From the NCBI GenBank assembly GCA_964481395.1, contig CAYZYG010000011.1:6720-70719 (forward strand): a stretch of DNA of 64,000 nucleotides, in the 5' to 3' direction. The position numbers and the translations under genes are program-made. Under the pieces are notes generated by a model. It searched no databases and was not told the origin of the DNA. It worked only from the letters and a program-made list of their open reading frames with translations. Below are positions 8,401 to 17,261 of this stretch, piece by piece (position 1 is the first letter of the stretch; each line of letters starts with the position of its first letter). This DNA is from JBFMFH01 sp964481395. Lineage in GTDB: Bacteria > Acidobacteriota > Vicinamibacteria > Vicinamibacterales > JAKQTR01.

Positions 8401-11400
8401 GATCGAACCGGCCAGGCGACAATAGAGGTGGGCGTCGGCTTCGCTCGCATCGAGCTGCCGCAGGACGACCTGGGCGTGTGTGGACGCGAGCGCGAACACG
8501 CGATTGGCCAGACGGCGGTCCTGGTACTTGCCCACCAGCGCCAGGCAGGCGGCACGTGCGTCGGCAACTCCAGAGACGAGGTCGATCGTGATCGATTCGT
8601 CCGGTTCGATCACGTAGCGGCCCCGAATCGCGACGATTGGATCCAGCACCGAACCCTCGGTGTTCGACAGCGGCCCGGGATCCCGCATCGCACGCGGGTT
8701 GACGGGCGACTGCCCGCGTCCCAGGAACCTCAGCCGATCGGTCTCGTAGGAGAGGGTGCCGCCTGCCGCACTGCCGTGCGCCGCCAGAAGGTGGAACATC
8801 CACGGAGACGACTCGCCCTGCGACCGCGGGCGCCTCGTGCAGAGGAGGGCGCGCTGGCTGGCCACGATCTCGGTCTGGACGAAGAGGTTGCTGAAGGCCG
8901 GGTGCAGCGAGTCGGCTGCGTGAGAGGCGAGCGCCACCTCCGCGTAGCTCGTCACCTCCAGGATCCTGGGCGTGCTCCCGCAGTTGGTCAGGCGCAGCCG
9001 CCGAAGCTCGACGTCGTCCTCGGGCGACACGGCGATCTCGGTGTAGCTCTCGATCCCGTGACTGCTGTTGCGGAACTCCGCGCGTGATTCGGAGAACACC
9101 GTCTCGAACCGATCGACCGGCTGCAGCGTCGGCTGGTGCGTTGCGGACCAGAAGGCGCCGTCCTCGACGTCCCGGATGTAGCAGAACGTCCCCCAGTTGT
9201 CCGAGGTCGCGTCCTCGCGCCAGCGGGTGACGGCGAGGTCCTTCCAGCGGCTGTACCCGCCACCGGCATTGGTGACACAGACGTGGTACCGGCCATTCGA
9301 CAGCAACTGCACCTCGGGAGCGGGAGTCTCCGGACCGGCGAACGACCGTACCGCGATCTCGGCACCGACCCGCGCCGTGCGCTCATCTGGCGTGGGCGTG
9401 GCCGGCGAGTAGAACAGGCTCGCGCGCGGGATCCGCTCCTGGAGCAGCAGCACCGTCGCCTGGAACGCCGGGTCTGACGCGAAGCGTGCCTGCATCAGGG
9501 GACCGACGAGCAGGTGCGCCAGCGACAGGAACGTCATTCCCTGGTGGTGCGTCATGTGCGTGCGGACGAGGGCGTGCGCATGACCGCGCGGCAGGCGCGA
9601 CGGCGTGTAGTCGATGGCCTCGTAGAACCCCAGCTCGCCCTCGAAGCCTTCCGCCGAGAGCCGCTGCAGGTTCGAGCAGGCGTCCTCGGGCGACACCATC
9701 AGCGCGAGAGCCGACGCGTAGGGCGCGACGACGAGATCGTCCGCGAGGCCGCGCTTGAGGCCGAGGCCCGGCACACCGAAGGCACGGTACTGGTAGGTGA
9801 GTCGCACGTCGAGCAGGTTGTATCCCGATTCGGAGATGCCCCATGGCACGCCGCGGTGCCGCCCGTATTCGATCTGGCGCTTGACCGCTCCCCTGCACGT
9901 CTGGTCGAGCAGCGTGCCGTCGTAGCCCGGCATCACGATGAGGGGCATGAGGTACTCGAACATCGAGCCGCTCCACGACAGGAGCACCGGCTCGCCCGCC
10001 GCCGTCGTCAGCAGCCGGCCAAGGGCGAACCAGCTTTCCTGCGGCAGGCATCCCTGCGCGATGGCGACGAACGTGCACAGACGCGCCTCGGAGGCGAGCA
10101 GGTCGTAGTAGCTGGAGTCGCGGCGGCGCTCGGCGACGTTGTACCCGATCGACAGAAGTTGACGGGTCCGGTCGAAGAGGAAGCTCCACTCCATCTCCGC
10201 CAGGCCGGCTGTCTGCGCGGCGAGGCGGCCGAGCAGCGCAACCCTGGCCCTGGCGGGGCCGCCCCGCTCGTCGTCGAGTGCAGCCAGATCGCCGAGCGTC
10301 GGGATGGAGGTCAGCCCCGGGAGGTGCCCCGGCGACGTCGCCGGGGCGGCCGGAGACGCCCAGGGGGCGAGCCATGCGAGATCATCCATGAAGTCGCGGC
10401 ACTGGTTCGCCGTCGCCGAGGCCCAATGGGCCGCCGCGGGCTCGGTAGAGGATGCCAGCGCGGCAGCCAAGGCCCGGCTCTCCCCGGCGATGCGCTCGAG
10501 GAGCCGCCGGCCTTCGGCGACCGACGACGGCGGGGATTCGCACGCGGCGTCGATCGCCTTCCGAAGGCGGGCCTGGGCAGTCGTCGGTGCGTCCGGCCTG
10601 CTGGCGGTCACAAGGCCGAAGGTGTCGCGCAGTCCTTGAAAGGCGCGTGCCGGCAGGATCGGTTCGCCCGCGAGCGCGAGCAACCCCGGCCTGAGCGTCA
10701 GGAGATGACCGGCCAGGTTGCCGCTGTCGACCGAGGAGATGTAGCGCGGATCGAGCGGCGCAAGCGACCGCGTGTCGTACCAGTTGTAGAAGTGGCCGTG
10801 GTGGCGCTCCATCGCCGACATTGTCTGGAACGCTCGTGCGGTGCGATCCAGGAGCCGTCCGGCCGAGACGTAGCCGAAGTCATACGCTGAGAGATTCGCG
10901 AGCAGCGCCAGCCCCATGTTGGTGGGCGACGTGCGATGCGCCACCCCGGGGGCGGGCGACTCCTGGTAGTTGTCCGGCGGCAGCCAGTGATCGTCCGAGC
11001 CGACGTAGGTGTCGAAGAACCCCCAGGTCCGGCGCGACACGCCTCGAAGGAAGCGGACCTGGTCCGGCGTGAGCCGTGCCTCGCGCCGCATCAGCGGACG
11101 GCTGATGTACCAGGTGACGATCGGGGCGGCGAACCAGAGGAGCAGGATCGGGGCGGCGGCGGCGAGGCCCGCGGGGCGGGTCAGCCACAGGTACGCGCAC
11201 GCGGCGCAAGCCAGGGTGGGGTTGACCCACATCCTGGCCCACGCGCCGGCCAGGCCCCGAAACGCGGGCGGCACGCGATCTCCGGATGGGGACCACTCGA
11301 GAAGCCGCCTGCGCGTGACGAGCAGTCGAGCCATGGTGCGCAGGATGGCACCAAGGCTGAAGAAGGCCTCGTGCGGGAGACAGGCGAGCGTCAACAAGGC

Positions 11401-11997
11401 CTGTGCCGTCTGACGCCCCACCGAGCGCGCGCCTTCCTCGACGTGCTGTGCCAGCCGCACATCGGTCCGTTTGCGGACGAGCCCGGGAAGCGACGCTGCC
11501 AGGGCCGGGACCAGCAGGCTGCCCACGCCGGCCAGGGTCCATGCCCAGGCTGGTGACAGGGCCGCCCACGCGACGAGAAACAGGGCCACCAGGGCTGCGG
11601 GAGCCAGGCTTCGGCGGAGATTGTCGAAGAGCTTCCATCGGTCCAGCGCGGGGAGCGGGTTTCTGCTGCGCCGCCCGTCCCGATCGGGCACGCCGGGCAG
11701 CAGCCAGCGCCACAGTTGCCAGTCGCCGCGGATCCAGCGGTGGCGGCGGCGCACGTCCTCCTCGTACCGGCAGGGAAACTCCTCGTACACCTGCACGTCG
11801 GTCAGCAGCCCGGCGCGCGCGTAGCAGCCTTCGAGCAGGTCGTGGCTGAGGATCCGGTTCTCGGGAAAGCGCCCGCGGACCGCCAAGTCAAAAGCGTCCA
11901 CATCGTAGATGCCCTTGCCGACGAAGGAACCTTCGCCGCACAGGTCCTGGTAGACGCGATGTGGAAGGAGGAGTAGTTGACGTAGTTCTCGCAGCAT
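5482..11997 (-). CDS. ndvB: Cyclic beta-1,2-glucan synthase, C-terminal three quarters
   Basis: The larger part of a ChvB/NdvB-type synthase, an inner-membrane enzyme that starts, elongates and cyclises periplasmic beta-1,2-glucan. In order: the end of the GT84 glycosyltransferase with RRHRWIRGDWQL, membrane helices, a glucoamylase-like domain (FFDTYVGSDDHWLPPDNYQE region), then two GH94-type modules. The second contains the catalytic-loop signature GSGDWNDGMN. The true coding sequence continues upstream at 12156-14272. The first 13 or so codons of this open frame (11957-11997) come from a misjoined piece and do not belong to the protein. Stop at 5482-5484. Confidence 0.9.
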   Translation of the reverse strand: MLRELRQLLLLPHRVYQDLCGEGSFVGKGIYDVDAFDLAVRGRFPENRILSHDLLEGCYARAGLLTDVQVYEEFPCRYEEDVRRRHRWIRGDWQLWRWLLPGVPDRDGRRSRNPLPALDRWKLFDNLRRSLAPAALVALFLVAWAALSPAWAWTLAGVGSLLVPALAASLPGLVRKRTDVRLAQHVEEGARSVGRQTAQALLTLACLPHEAFFSLGAILRTMARLLVTRRRLLEWSPSGDRVPPAFRGLAGAWARMWVNPTLACAACAYLWLTRPAGLAAAAPILLLWFAAPIVTWYISRPLMRREARLTPDQVRFLRGVSRRTWGFFDTYVGSDDHWLPPDNYQESPAPGVAHRTSPTNMGLALLANLSAYDFGYVSAGRLLDRTARAFQTMSAMERHHGHFYNWYDTRSLAPLDPRYISSVDSGNLAGHLLTLRPGLLALAGEPILPARAFQGLRDTFGLVTASRPDAPTTAQARLRKAIDAACESPPSSVAEGRRLLERIAGESRALAAALASSTEPAAAHWASATANQCRDFMDDLAWLAPWASPAAPATSPGHLPGLTSIPTLGDLAALDDERGGPARARVALLGRLAAQTAGLAEMEWSFLFDRTRQLLSIGYNVAERRRDSSYYDLLASEARLCTFVAIAQGCLPQESWFALGRLLTTAAGEPVLLSWSGSMFEYLMPLIVMPGYDGTLLDQTCRGAVKRQIEYGRHRGVPWGISESGYNLLDVRLTYQYRAFGVPGLGLKRGLADDLVVAPYASALALMVSPEDACSNLQRLSAEGFEGELGFYEAIDYTPSRLPRGHAHALVRTHMTHHQGMTFLSLAHLLVGPLMQARFASDPAFQATVLLLQERIPRASLFYSPATPTPDERTARVGAEIAVRSFAGPETPAPEVQLLSNGRYHVCVTNAGGGYSRWKDLAVTRWREDATSDNWGTFCYIRDVEDGAFWSATHQPTLQPVDRFETVFSESRAEFRNSSHGIESYTEIAVSPEDDVELRRLRLTNCGSTPRILEVTSYAEVALASHAADSLHPAFSNLFVQTEIVASQRALLCTRRPRSQGESSPWMFHLLAAHGSAAGGTLSYETDRLRFLGRGQSPVNPRAMRDPGPLSNTEGSVLDPIVAIRGRYVIEPDESITIDLVSGVADARAACLALVGKYQDRRLANRVFALASTHAQVVLRQLDASEADAHLYCRLAGSIIYANPSLRADSAVVASNRRGQSGLWGYSVSGDLPIVLLQIGDAANIELARQLVQAHAYWRLKGLAVDLVIWNEDRAGYRQLLQDQIVGLIAAGVETNAPDRPGAIFVRPAEQISTEDRVLFQSVARAIITDSRGSLAAQIGGRLADPLPGRFTPTRVRRAQAPTAPPSREDLTFFNGLGGFTPDGHEYVVTTWPGAVTPAPWVNVLANPGFGTVLSESGSAYTWAENAHEFRLTPWNNDPVTDAGGEAFYLRDEESGHFWSPTPLPAGSGSPYTSRHGFGYSVFEHIEDGIASELWVYVDPAAPVKWSVLKVRNASGRLRRLSATGYVEWVLGDLRRTAAPHVVTTIDPDTGAVLAENTYNAEFAGRTAFFHADDAGRRVSGDRTEFIGRNGTLRRPAAMTRSGLSGRVGGALDPCAAIQVAFDLDAGQERDIVFSLGAGRDAHDAANVLERVRGADAARRAIEAVWQSWNHTLGAINVDTPDKALNTLANGWLLYQAMACRLWGRSGFYQSGGAFGFRDQLQDVMALVHAEPGLVRQHLLLCASRQFPEGDVQHWWHPPAGRGVRTNCSDDCLWLPLAACRYVSATGDAAVLDDRVPFIEGRAVNPEEDSYYDLPSASAGSASFYDHCARAVERGLRFGAHGLPLIGSGDWNDGMNLVGAAGRGESVWLGFFLYAVLMPFADLARRHHDAPFADRCLSEAAALRQRLEDAGWDGSWYRRAYFDDGSPLGSAGNAECQIDSIAQSWSVLSGAADAARARTAMDAVDARLIRRDDGLVRLLDPPFDTSDLDPGYIKGYVPGVRENGGQYTHAAIWVAMAFAELGDAARAWEVWRLINPLAHGASPAAIETYKVEPYVVAADVYAVAPHAGRGGWTWYTGSAAWMYRLVVESLLGLRLEGDRLRVEPCLPADWSGFTVHYRYRETVYHITVHQMPHATGDQRLSLDGRDRDDLAIPLVDDRVEHRVELWVRAVG

Positions 11998-12115
11998 ATC
12001 CCAAGCGCTCTACCTGTTTCGCTCTGCAATTCCATTGAAACACCCGTTTCATTCCCGGAAAAAGTCAGCAAGGACCTCGACCCGTTCCGCATGAACGTGG
12101 TCAAGNNNNNNNNNN
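11957..12115. other. Scaffolding artefact: foreign 149 bp plus 10-N gap
   Basis: A 40-bp stretch occurs twice, at 11917-11956 and 12116-12155, with one mismatch. Between the copies lie 149 bases of visibly lower GC than the rest and a run of ten N. Removing 11957-12155 joins the two glucan synthase parts exactly in frame (8592 bases, 2863 residues). The two contig ends therefore overlapped but were not merged, and the 149 bases are a chimeric contig tip. One forward frame there reads SFPEKVSKDLDPFRMNVVK, which I cannot place. Confidence 0.8.
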
Positions 12116-14272
12116 GCCGACGAAGGAACCTTCGCCGAACAGGTCCTGGTAGACGTCGGAGACCACCCGGGTATAGGGATCGATGCCGGGCTCGCTGGCC
12201 CACAGCCGGGCATACCGGGACCGGTTCGCGCCGGGAAGGCTGACGGCCACGCGCGGCTGAAGGATGCCGTACCCTTCGGTCACGCGCTGCCGGCTCTCGT
12301 CGTAGCGCGCGCGGTTGAGCGGGTGCATCATGGCGCCGACGAGCTGCCGGGCCGCGTCCCGAGGCAATTGCGTGTCCGCGTCGAGGGTGATGACGTATTT
12401 CACGTGCTGGAGGATCCCGGCGTCCCCGACGACGCGCGAGAATGCGCCGTTGGCGCGGTCCCGGACGAGCGCATTCAGATCGCCGAGCTTCCCGCGCTTG
12501 CGCTCGTATCCCATCCAGACGCGCTCTTCCGGATTCCAGAGCCGCGGTCGGTGGAAGAGGAAGAACGGGCGCGCGTACCTGTCGCTGAGTTCGGTGATCC
12601 GCTGCGCGGCGAGATTGACGAGCGCCTCGTCCTCCGGAAGCACCTCCTGGCCTGCATCAGCCAGGTCGGTCAGAAGGCCGAAAGCCACATGGTCGTCCCG
12701 GTTGCCGAGGAACCGCACCTCCAGTGCTTCAACCAGGCGCTCGACGCCCTGCGCAGTCGTGATCAACGCTGGGACGACGACCAGGGTCTGCGCGGCGGGG
12801 GGAATCCCTTCGGACAGATCCATCTTCGGCAGCGCGCGGGGCGTCGTCAGCCTGGACACCAGGACGTTCACGAGGGCGACACCCACCTGGCTGGCCGCGA
12901 GCAGCAGAAGGGCCGCGACGAGGCCGAGGAACCAGCCCTCCGCGCCTTCCGCACGCATCTGCTGAGTCAAGACCGCAGCGGGCAGCACCGTGAGGATACT
13001 GATGCTCCCCAGATAGAGCGTCAGCGGGTGGCTGAGGCACGCGCGCCGCAGGGTCTCGACGGCGGAGAAGCGCGCGCCGGCCGCCCGCTCGAGCTGGGAG
13101 AGCCCTTTGTCCACGAGGTAGAACCCGATGTGCGTCGCCCTGGGATCGGGAGGCGCGGCCGCGGCAGTCGTGGCGGCGAGGCTGAGCGCGAGCCGGGCCA
13201 CCTCGCCTTCGGTCCGGCCGCTGCACCGCGCTGTTGCCTCCACGACATGGCGGTACTGGTCTCGTGTGGCGAAGTCCATCAGCGGATACGCACCGGCCGG
13301 ATCCTCCCGCAAGGTGCGTTCCACGCCGCTCTGCGCTTCGACGAAGTCACGCCAGTCGGCCGCTCCGAGAAACCTGAGGCTGCTGATGCTGTTGCTGATC
13401 GATACCTGGTCGGCTGCCTGATGCTGGTTCTCCGACTGCACCAGGTGCTCGATCGTCAAGCCGTCTTCGGACAGCCGCTGTTCGATCCACGTCAGCGGCA
13501 AGGCCAGCGCCGGGCTCTTGCCCTGCAGGCGGCGGGCAAACTCGGCGACGAACGACCCGACCATCGGCGGGTCCGACCGTGCCATGTCGGCGATCGTCAG
13601 GATGAGGCTCTTTGGGTCGGTCTCGGCGATCGCCGTCATCTGGTCAGCCCAGTGATCGGCACGGTTCCGGTCTTCGCGGTCGGCCCCGATGCGGGCCGCG
13701 ACGCGCCGGAGGTTCTCGAGCAGGGCCAGCCGCAGCATGATCGGAATGGCCCACAACTCTCCGATGGTGAGCGGCGTCACCGCCTGGTAGGCCGAGACGA
13801 ACCCGCCGAGACCGCCGCTGTCCAGGCGGCCATCCCCGTGGGAGATCGTCTCGAGGGCGAGGTCATAGACCCGCGGCAGCCTGGCCGACGGGCCGTCGGC
13901 GAGGATGGGCAGCTCGCGGCTGTACCCCACGGGCAGGTGCCGCCTGGCTGTGCGGATCTGTTCTTCGATCAGGTAGAAGTTGTCGAGCAGCCACTCCCCC
14001 GCCGGCGTGATGCGGCGGTCGTCGTTCACGGCTTCCGTCAGCAGAGTCCTGACGGCGACGAGGAGGGCCTCGTTCTCTGCCAGCCTCGACAACAGGTCGT
14101 CCGAGCCGCGCACCGCGCTCAGATGGTGGGCGCCGGCCAGGACGCGGCCGTGCTGCGCCATCTGTTCCCGGCTGAACAGCTCCGCGCGCAGCGGCAGCTC
14201 GGCGCCGGAGAAGACGGTGGAGAGCTTCTGACCGATCTTCACGCGGGCGGTGTCCTTCCTTCGGGCGCACAT
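12116..14272 (-). CDS. ndvB: Cyclic beta-1,2-glucan synthase, N-terminal part
   Basis: The N-terminal roughly 720 residues of the same ChvB/NdvB-type enzyme. The start is the ATG at 14270-14272 (MCARRKDTARVKIGQ). A soluble region resembling the family N-terminus is followed by two membrane segments (about 405-460) and the GT84 domain with the metal-binding ITLDADTQLP (about 640). It ends at the gap in DVYQDLFGEGSFVG, and the other part repeats this as VYQDLCGEGSFVG. Joined length is 2863 residues, close to the usual 2800-2870. It lies 107 bases downstream of the secreted-protein gene. Confidence 0.9.
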
Positions 14273-14379
14273 CCGTCTGCGACCGCCGTACGAGTGCAGG
14301 CACCTACAGCCAGACGTGACGCGGTAGACGCCTCATCGTGCCTGTCTCCGGTCTGAAGGAAGAACGGCTCCTGCGCCTT

Positions 14380-15072
14380 TCAGAACTTGAACTTGAACGC
14401 GGCCTTGTTGGCGGCCCTCGCCTTCGCGTGCCTGGCATCGTCGGCGTCTTCACGCAACTGCTGCTCCGCCGCCGCCCGTGCGGGCGCCTCGTCCCGCTCG
14501 ATGACGATGGCCTTGCCGATCGCGTCGCGAGCCAGCGGCGCGATCCGCTTCGAAAACATGACGAACCCGAACGTGGACGGGTACGTCGTGTGAAACAGGT
14601 TGATTGAGACGCGGTCGTCTTCCCACCTCGCGAGGACCTGCTCCATGTCGGTCCAGCTCTGAGAGAGGCTGGAGTAGATGATTTCAGACGCAGGTCTGGT
14701 CGCCGAGCCGTAGGCCGGCGAGATGGCGGCCACCAGGTCCGCTTCGGTCAGCCCCTCGACCCGCTCTTGGCGATAGATGACGACGATCCTGAACAGTTCC
14801 CCGCCGTAGAAACCGAGCAGCACCGTCCGCACACTCTCAGCTTCCTCCGACGAGTACGGACGCCACTCGAGCTCCTGGATCAGGAGCGGGCGGGTGTGAA
14901 CGACCTTCGCCTCGGTCTCCGGTACGCCGGCCGCGGCGGCGGCCTCGCTGACGGTCATCCCCAGCCGGAACTGGCGGTACACGGACAGGTCCTGCGCCTG
15001 CAGGACCGTCGAGGACGCGACGACGAGCGCGCCCCCGAATACCAGGGCGCGCGTGGTGCTGGAGGATCGCAT
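14380..15072 (-). CDS. Secreted hypothetical protein
   Basis: A 230-residue protein with a Sec signal peptide (RALVFGGALVVASSTVLQAQ, cleavage after about residue 26). The mature part is mixed alpha/beta with no recognised catalytic motif. It ends in an Ala/Lys-rich helix and FKFKF. The Crp-like palindrome at 15140-15155 lies 67 bases upstream of the start. It is encoded just before the glucan synthase on the same strand, so the two could be cotranscribed and the protein could act in the periplasm. Function unknown. Confidence 0.75.
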   Translation of the reverse strand: MRSSSTTRALVFGGALVVASSTVLQAQDLSVYRQFRLGMTVSEAAAAAGVPETEAKVVHTRPLLIQELEWRPYSSEEAESVRTVLLGFYGGELFRIVVIYRQERVEGLTEADLVAAISPAYGSATRPASEIIYSSLSQSWTDMEQVLARWEDDRVSINLFHTTYPSTFGFVMFSKRIAPLARDAIGKAIVIERDEAPARAAAEQQLREDADDARHAKARAANKAAFKFKF

Positions 15073-15139
15073 GTTCGGGCTCCGTGAGAATCACTGGTGG
15101 ACAATGGCCCCACCTTAGCGCGGGTGAGCCGCCGGTGGC

Positions 15140-15155
15140 TGTTCACAAGTGCACA
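15140..15155. promoter_or_regulatory. Crp/Fnr-like site, copy B (TGTTCA-N4-TGCACA)
   Basis: Dyad TGTTCA CAAG TGCACA, followed by GACAC as in copy C. It lies 67 bases upstream of the secreted-protein gene (start 15072), ahead of the glucan synthase. Confidence 0.55.
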
Positions 15156-15247
15156 GACACAGCAGGCGGGCTCGTGACGGGATTCGGGCGGTACCCTGGT
15201 GCCGCGGCCGACCTTCAGGCACGCGTGTGCGGTGAACAGCCTCCCGT

Positions 15248-15715
15248 TGACGCCGCCGGCATGCTGTGGCCTATGCCTTCGGCGCCATCCAGACGACCCG
15301 CGGCTGCCCCCTGAACTGCACGTTGTGCCGTGTCACGGCCTTCAACGGCGCCTGCTACCGCCACCGCCCCATTCCCGATGTCGTGGCCGGGTTCCGGTCG
15401 ATCCCCGAGAAACGGGTGCTGATCGTGGACGACAACCTGGTTGGCACCTACGCACGAGCGCATCGCGCGCGCCAAGAACCTCTTCCGCGCGCTGGCGGCC
15501 GCCAATCTCGGCAAGACGTGGATTGGGCAGGCCACGATCAACGTCGCCGACGATGAAGAGCTGCTGACGCTGGCGGCGCAGGCGGGATGCACCGGCGTCT
15601 TCATCGGTTCGAATCGCCGACGGCCGAGGGACTGATCGAGGTCGGCAAGCGGTTCCACCTGCCCAAAGGGCGGTGTCTCGCGCCGGGACAACATGCCGGC
15701 CGCCTGTGCGCAGCC
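15248..15715 (+). pseudogene. Radical SAM protein fragment with frameshifts
   Basis: Successive reading frames spell a B12-binding-type radical SAM enzyme. The first carries AYAFGAIQTTRGCPLNCTLC with the cluster-binding C-x3-C-x2-C, running to VLIVDDNLVGT. The next frame gives THERIARAKNLFRAL to TGVFIG, the third gives FESPTAEGLIEVGKRF, and a fourth gives RRDNMPAA. At least three frameshifts occur within about 300 bases, and both ends of the family (usually 400-600 residues) are missing. Sequencing error could explain one shift but not also the missing halves, so I call it a decayed gene. Confidence 0.7.
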
Positions 15716-15769
15716 CCTATTCGGCTGATGACGGCCAAGCCAAGTTCGCGTCCGTTGCTGCGAAAGGCC

Positions 15770-16489
15770 TCAGTCGCGGAGCACGACGGTCAGCAACGAA
15801 CTGTACACCGTGATGCCGAGGGGACCGACGTTGATGAACCCCAAACGCTCGAACTTCTTCAGGAAGGCATTGACGCGCGACCGCGTCGTCCCGACCATGT
15901 CGGCGAGCGTCGCCTGCGAAATCTTTGGCAGGACCCGATCCGGCTTATCCTGCTTGCCGTAGCGGGCGAGCAGCAGGAGGGTACGGGCGAGCCGTTTCTC
16001 GCTCGAATTCAGAAGCTGATCGATCAGGTCCTCTTCGATGCGGATGTTGCGGCCCAGCATGTACGCGATGAAGCGATCCGACAGCGCGTGTTCGGCGTGG
16101 AGCGCCCGAGTCATCTCGTCCTTGGCGATGACGAGTACCGTCGTCGGCGTCAGCGCCGTCGCGGTCGCCATCCGCACGGGTTGCCCGGCCATCCCGCCCT
16201 CGCCGCAGAAGTCGCCTGGCCCGAGCATGGCGACGACGGCCTGCCGGCCCGCGTTGGAGGCGACCGACAGTTGCACCCCTCCCTGCTGGATGTAGACCAC
16301 GGTCTCGGCGGCATCCCCCTGCGAGAAGATCGTCTCCGAGCGCGAGTACTCGACGACCTGCCGCTCCGCACCAGCCGATTCGAGGAAGGCCTGTGCGTCG
16401 AAGGAGCTCTCGACGCCGATGCTCTTGGATCCCATGTCGCCAGCATGATTGCCCTTGGGCCGCGCCGCGCGATGTTCAGAATGGAACAC
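15770..16489 (-). CDS. Crp/Fnr-family transcriptional regulator (copy 2)
   Basis: A 239-residue regulator with the same layout as the copy at 4192: a cyclic-nucleotide-type barrel (about 40-140), a dimer helix, and a helix-turn-helix in ATLADMVGTTRSRVNAFLKK. The annotated start is GTG at 16487-16489, and an in-frame ATG at 16433-16435 would give a more typical 221 residues. There is no FNR cysteine motif. A Crp-like palindrome (16561-16576) sits 71 bases upstream of the GTG, which suggests autoregulation. The last residues, LLTVVLRD, mirror LLSVVLHD in the first copy. Confidence 0.88.
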   Translation of the reverse strand: MFHSEHRAARPKGNHAGDMGSKSIGVESSFDAQAFLESAGAERQVVEYSRSETIFSQGDAAETVVYIQQGGVQLSVASNAGRQAVVAMLGPGDFCGEGGMAGQPVRMATATALTPTTVLVIAKDEMTRALHAEHALSDRFIAYMLGRNIRIEEDLIDQLLNSSEKRLARTLLLLARYGKQDKPDRVLPKISQATLADMVGTTRSRVNAFLKKFERLGFINVGPLGITVYSSLLTVVLRD

Positions 16490-16560
16490 CCCGAAGCCAG
16501 GCCGCCGCCGTGGCGCACCCGTGCCCGCGGGACGGGCTCACGGGTCGCAGGCATACCCGG

Positions 16561-16576
16561 TGTTCACAAGAGCACA
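16561..16576. promoter_or_regulatory. Crp/Fnr-like site, copy C (TGTTCA-N4-AGCACA)
   Basis: Dyad TGTTCA CAAG AGCACA with one imperfect position, followed by GACAC as in copy B. It lies 71 bases upstream of the copy-2 Crp/Fnr start, in a position suited to autoregulation. Confidence 0.55.
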
Positions 16577-16867
16577 GACACACCGGAATCCTCACGACCC
16601 CGATCGGGCGCTGAGGCCACCGGCGTCTTGACGTCCGGATTGGCCTGCGGCCGGGCCAGGGCTTCCGGACCCGCTGAAGGGTGTTCCCCTTCATCTGAAT
16701 CGGGACCGCCTCGATGTGCTCCTGGATGTCCGCCTCGGCGTGCTCGGTGTCATCGAGCCCATGGGCACGCTGGCCGTCAGGCTGGTGCTGGAGGTCGCCG
16801 GGCTGCGGTAGGGCCGGGCGTCGGTCATGGCGTCCGGGCCGAGGGCCGGTGGGGACCTCCAGTCGAC

Positions 16868-16883
16868 TGTGCACAATTGAACA
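16868..16883. promoter_or_regulatory. Crp/Fnr-like site, copy D (TGTGCA-N4-TGAACA)
   Basis: Dyad TGTGCA CAAT TGAACA, in the reverse sense TGTTCA-N4-TGCACA, which is the same hexamer pair as copy B. It lies 89 bases upstream of the GTG start of the small membrane-protein gene. Confidence 0.55.
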
Positions 16884-16972
16884 GACGCGGCGGGCGCTCG
16901 CGTTCAGGATGTCTCTGAGGCCTGTTGCCTCACTGGGGCACCGCCAGCGAGCGAAGCCCGAAGGGAGGGCGC

Positions 16973-17128
16973 GTGTTTACAGCGGTCATCACAATCCTCG
17001 TCTGCCTGTGGCTGATCGGAATGGTCACGTCGTACACGATGGGCGGGTTCATCCACGTTCTGGCGGTGGCAGCCTTGGTCGTGGTCATGACCAAGATGTT
17101 CCGCGATCGGAGGCCCTTCTCGCAGTAG
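16973..17128 (+). CDS. Small lmo0937-like membrane protein
   Basis: From a GTG at 16973-16975, preceded by AAGGGAGGG, this encodes 51 residues with two hydrophobic helices (about VFTAVITILVCLWLIGMV and FIHVLAVAALVVVMT) and a basic end, RDRRPFSQ. Size and pattern fit the lmo0937 group of tiny two-helix membrane proteins of unknown role, often linked to stress. The frame can be extended to 16925, but the region before the GTG does not look coding. Site D lies 89 bases upstream, so it may respond to the same regulator as its neighbours. Confidence 0.65.
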   Translation: MFTAVITILVCLWLIGMVTSYTMGGFIHVLAVAALVVVMTKMFRDRRPFSQ

Positions 17129-17261
17129 CCGTCAGCGGACCCGCCACGCCAACCGGTGGCCGGGGGAGGGCGATGGGCTGGCCGCAGAGGCGACAGGCCC
17201 CAGCCCAGGGTTCCCCCAATCTGACGCGCCAGCTCAGCCCCATCGGTGGATAATACCGTCC

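Larger units (their letters stand above)
16490..16972. other. 483-bp intergenic region with two Crp-like sites
   Basis: A divergent regulatory region between the Crp/Fnr gene (minus) and the small membrane-protein gene (plus). It holds palindromes at 16561-16576 and 16868-16883. An open plus-strand frame from about 16633 to a TAG at 16809-16811 reads as Leu/Val-rich (LNRDRLDVLLDVRLGVLGVI). It has no good start and I do not recognise it, so I leave it uncalled. Confidence 0.5.

Noticed and set aside
12037..12105. The open forward frame in the foreign tip as a real gene of this genome
   Set aside because: It is cut by the gap and lies in a misjoined piece with different base composition.
16633..16811. 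Leu/Val-rich plus-strand frame as a gene
   Set aside because: No good start codon, no ribosome site and no family; it lies within a regulatory region.
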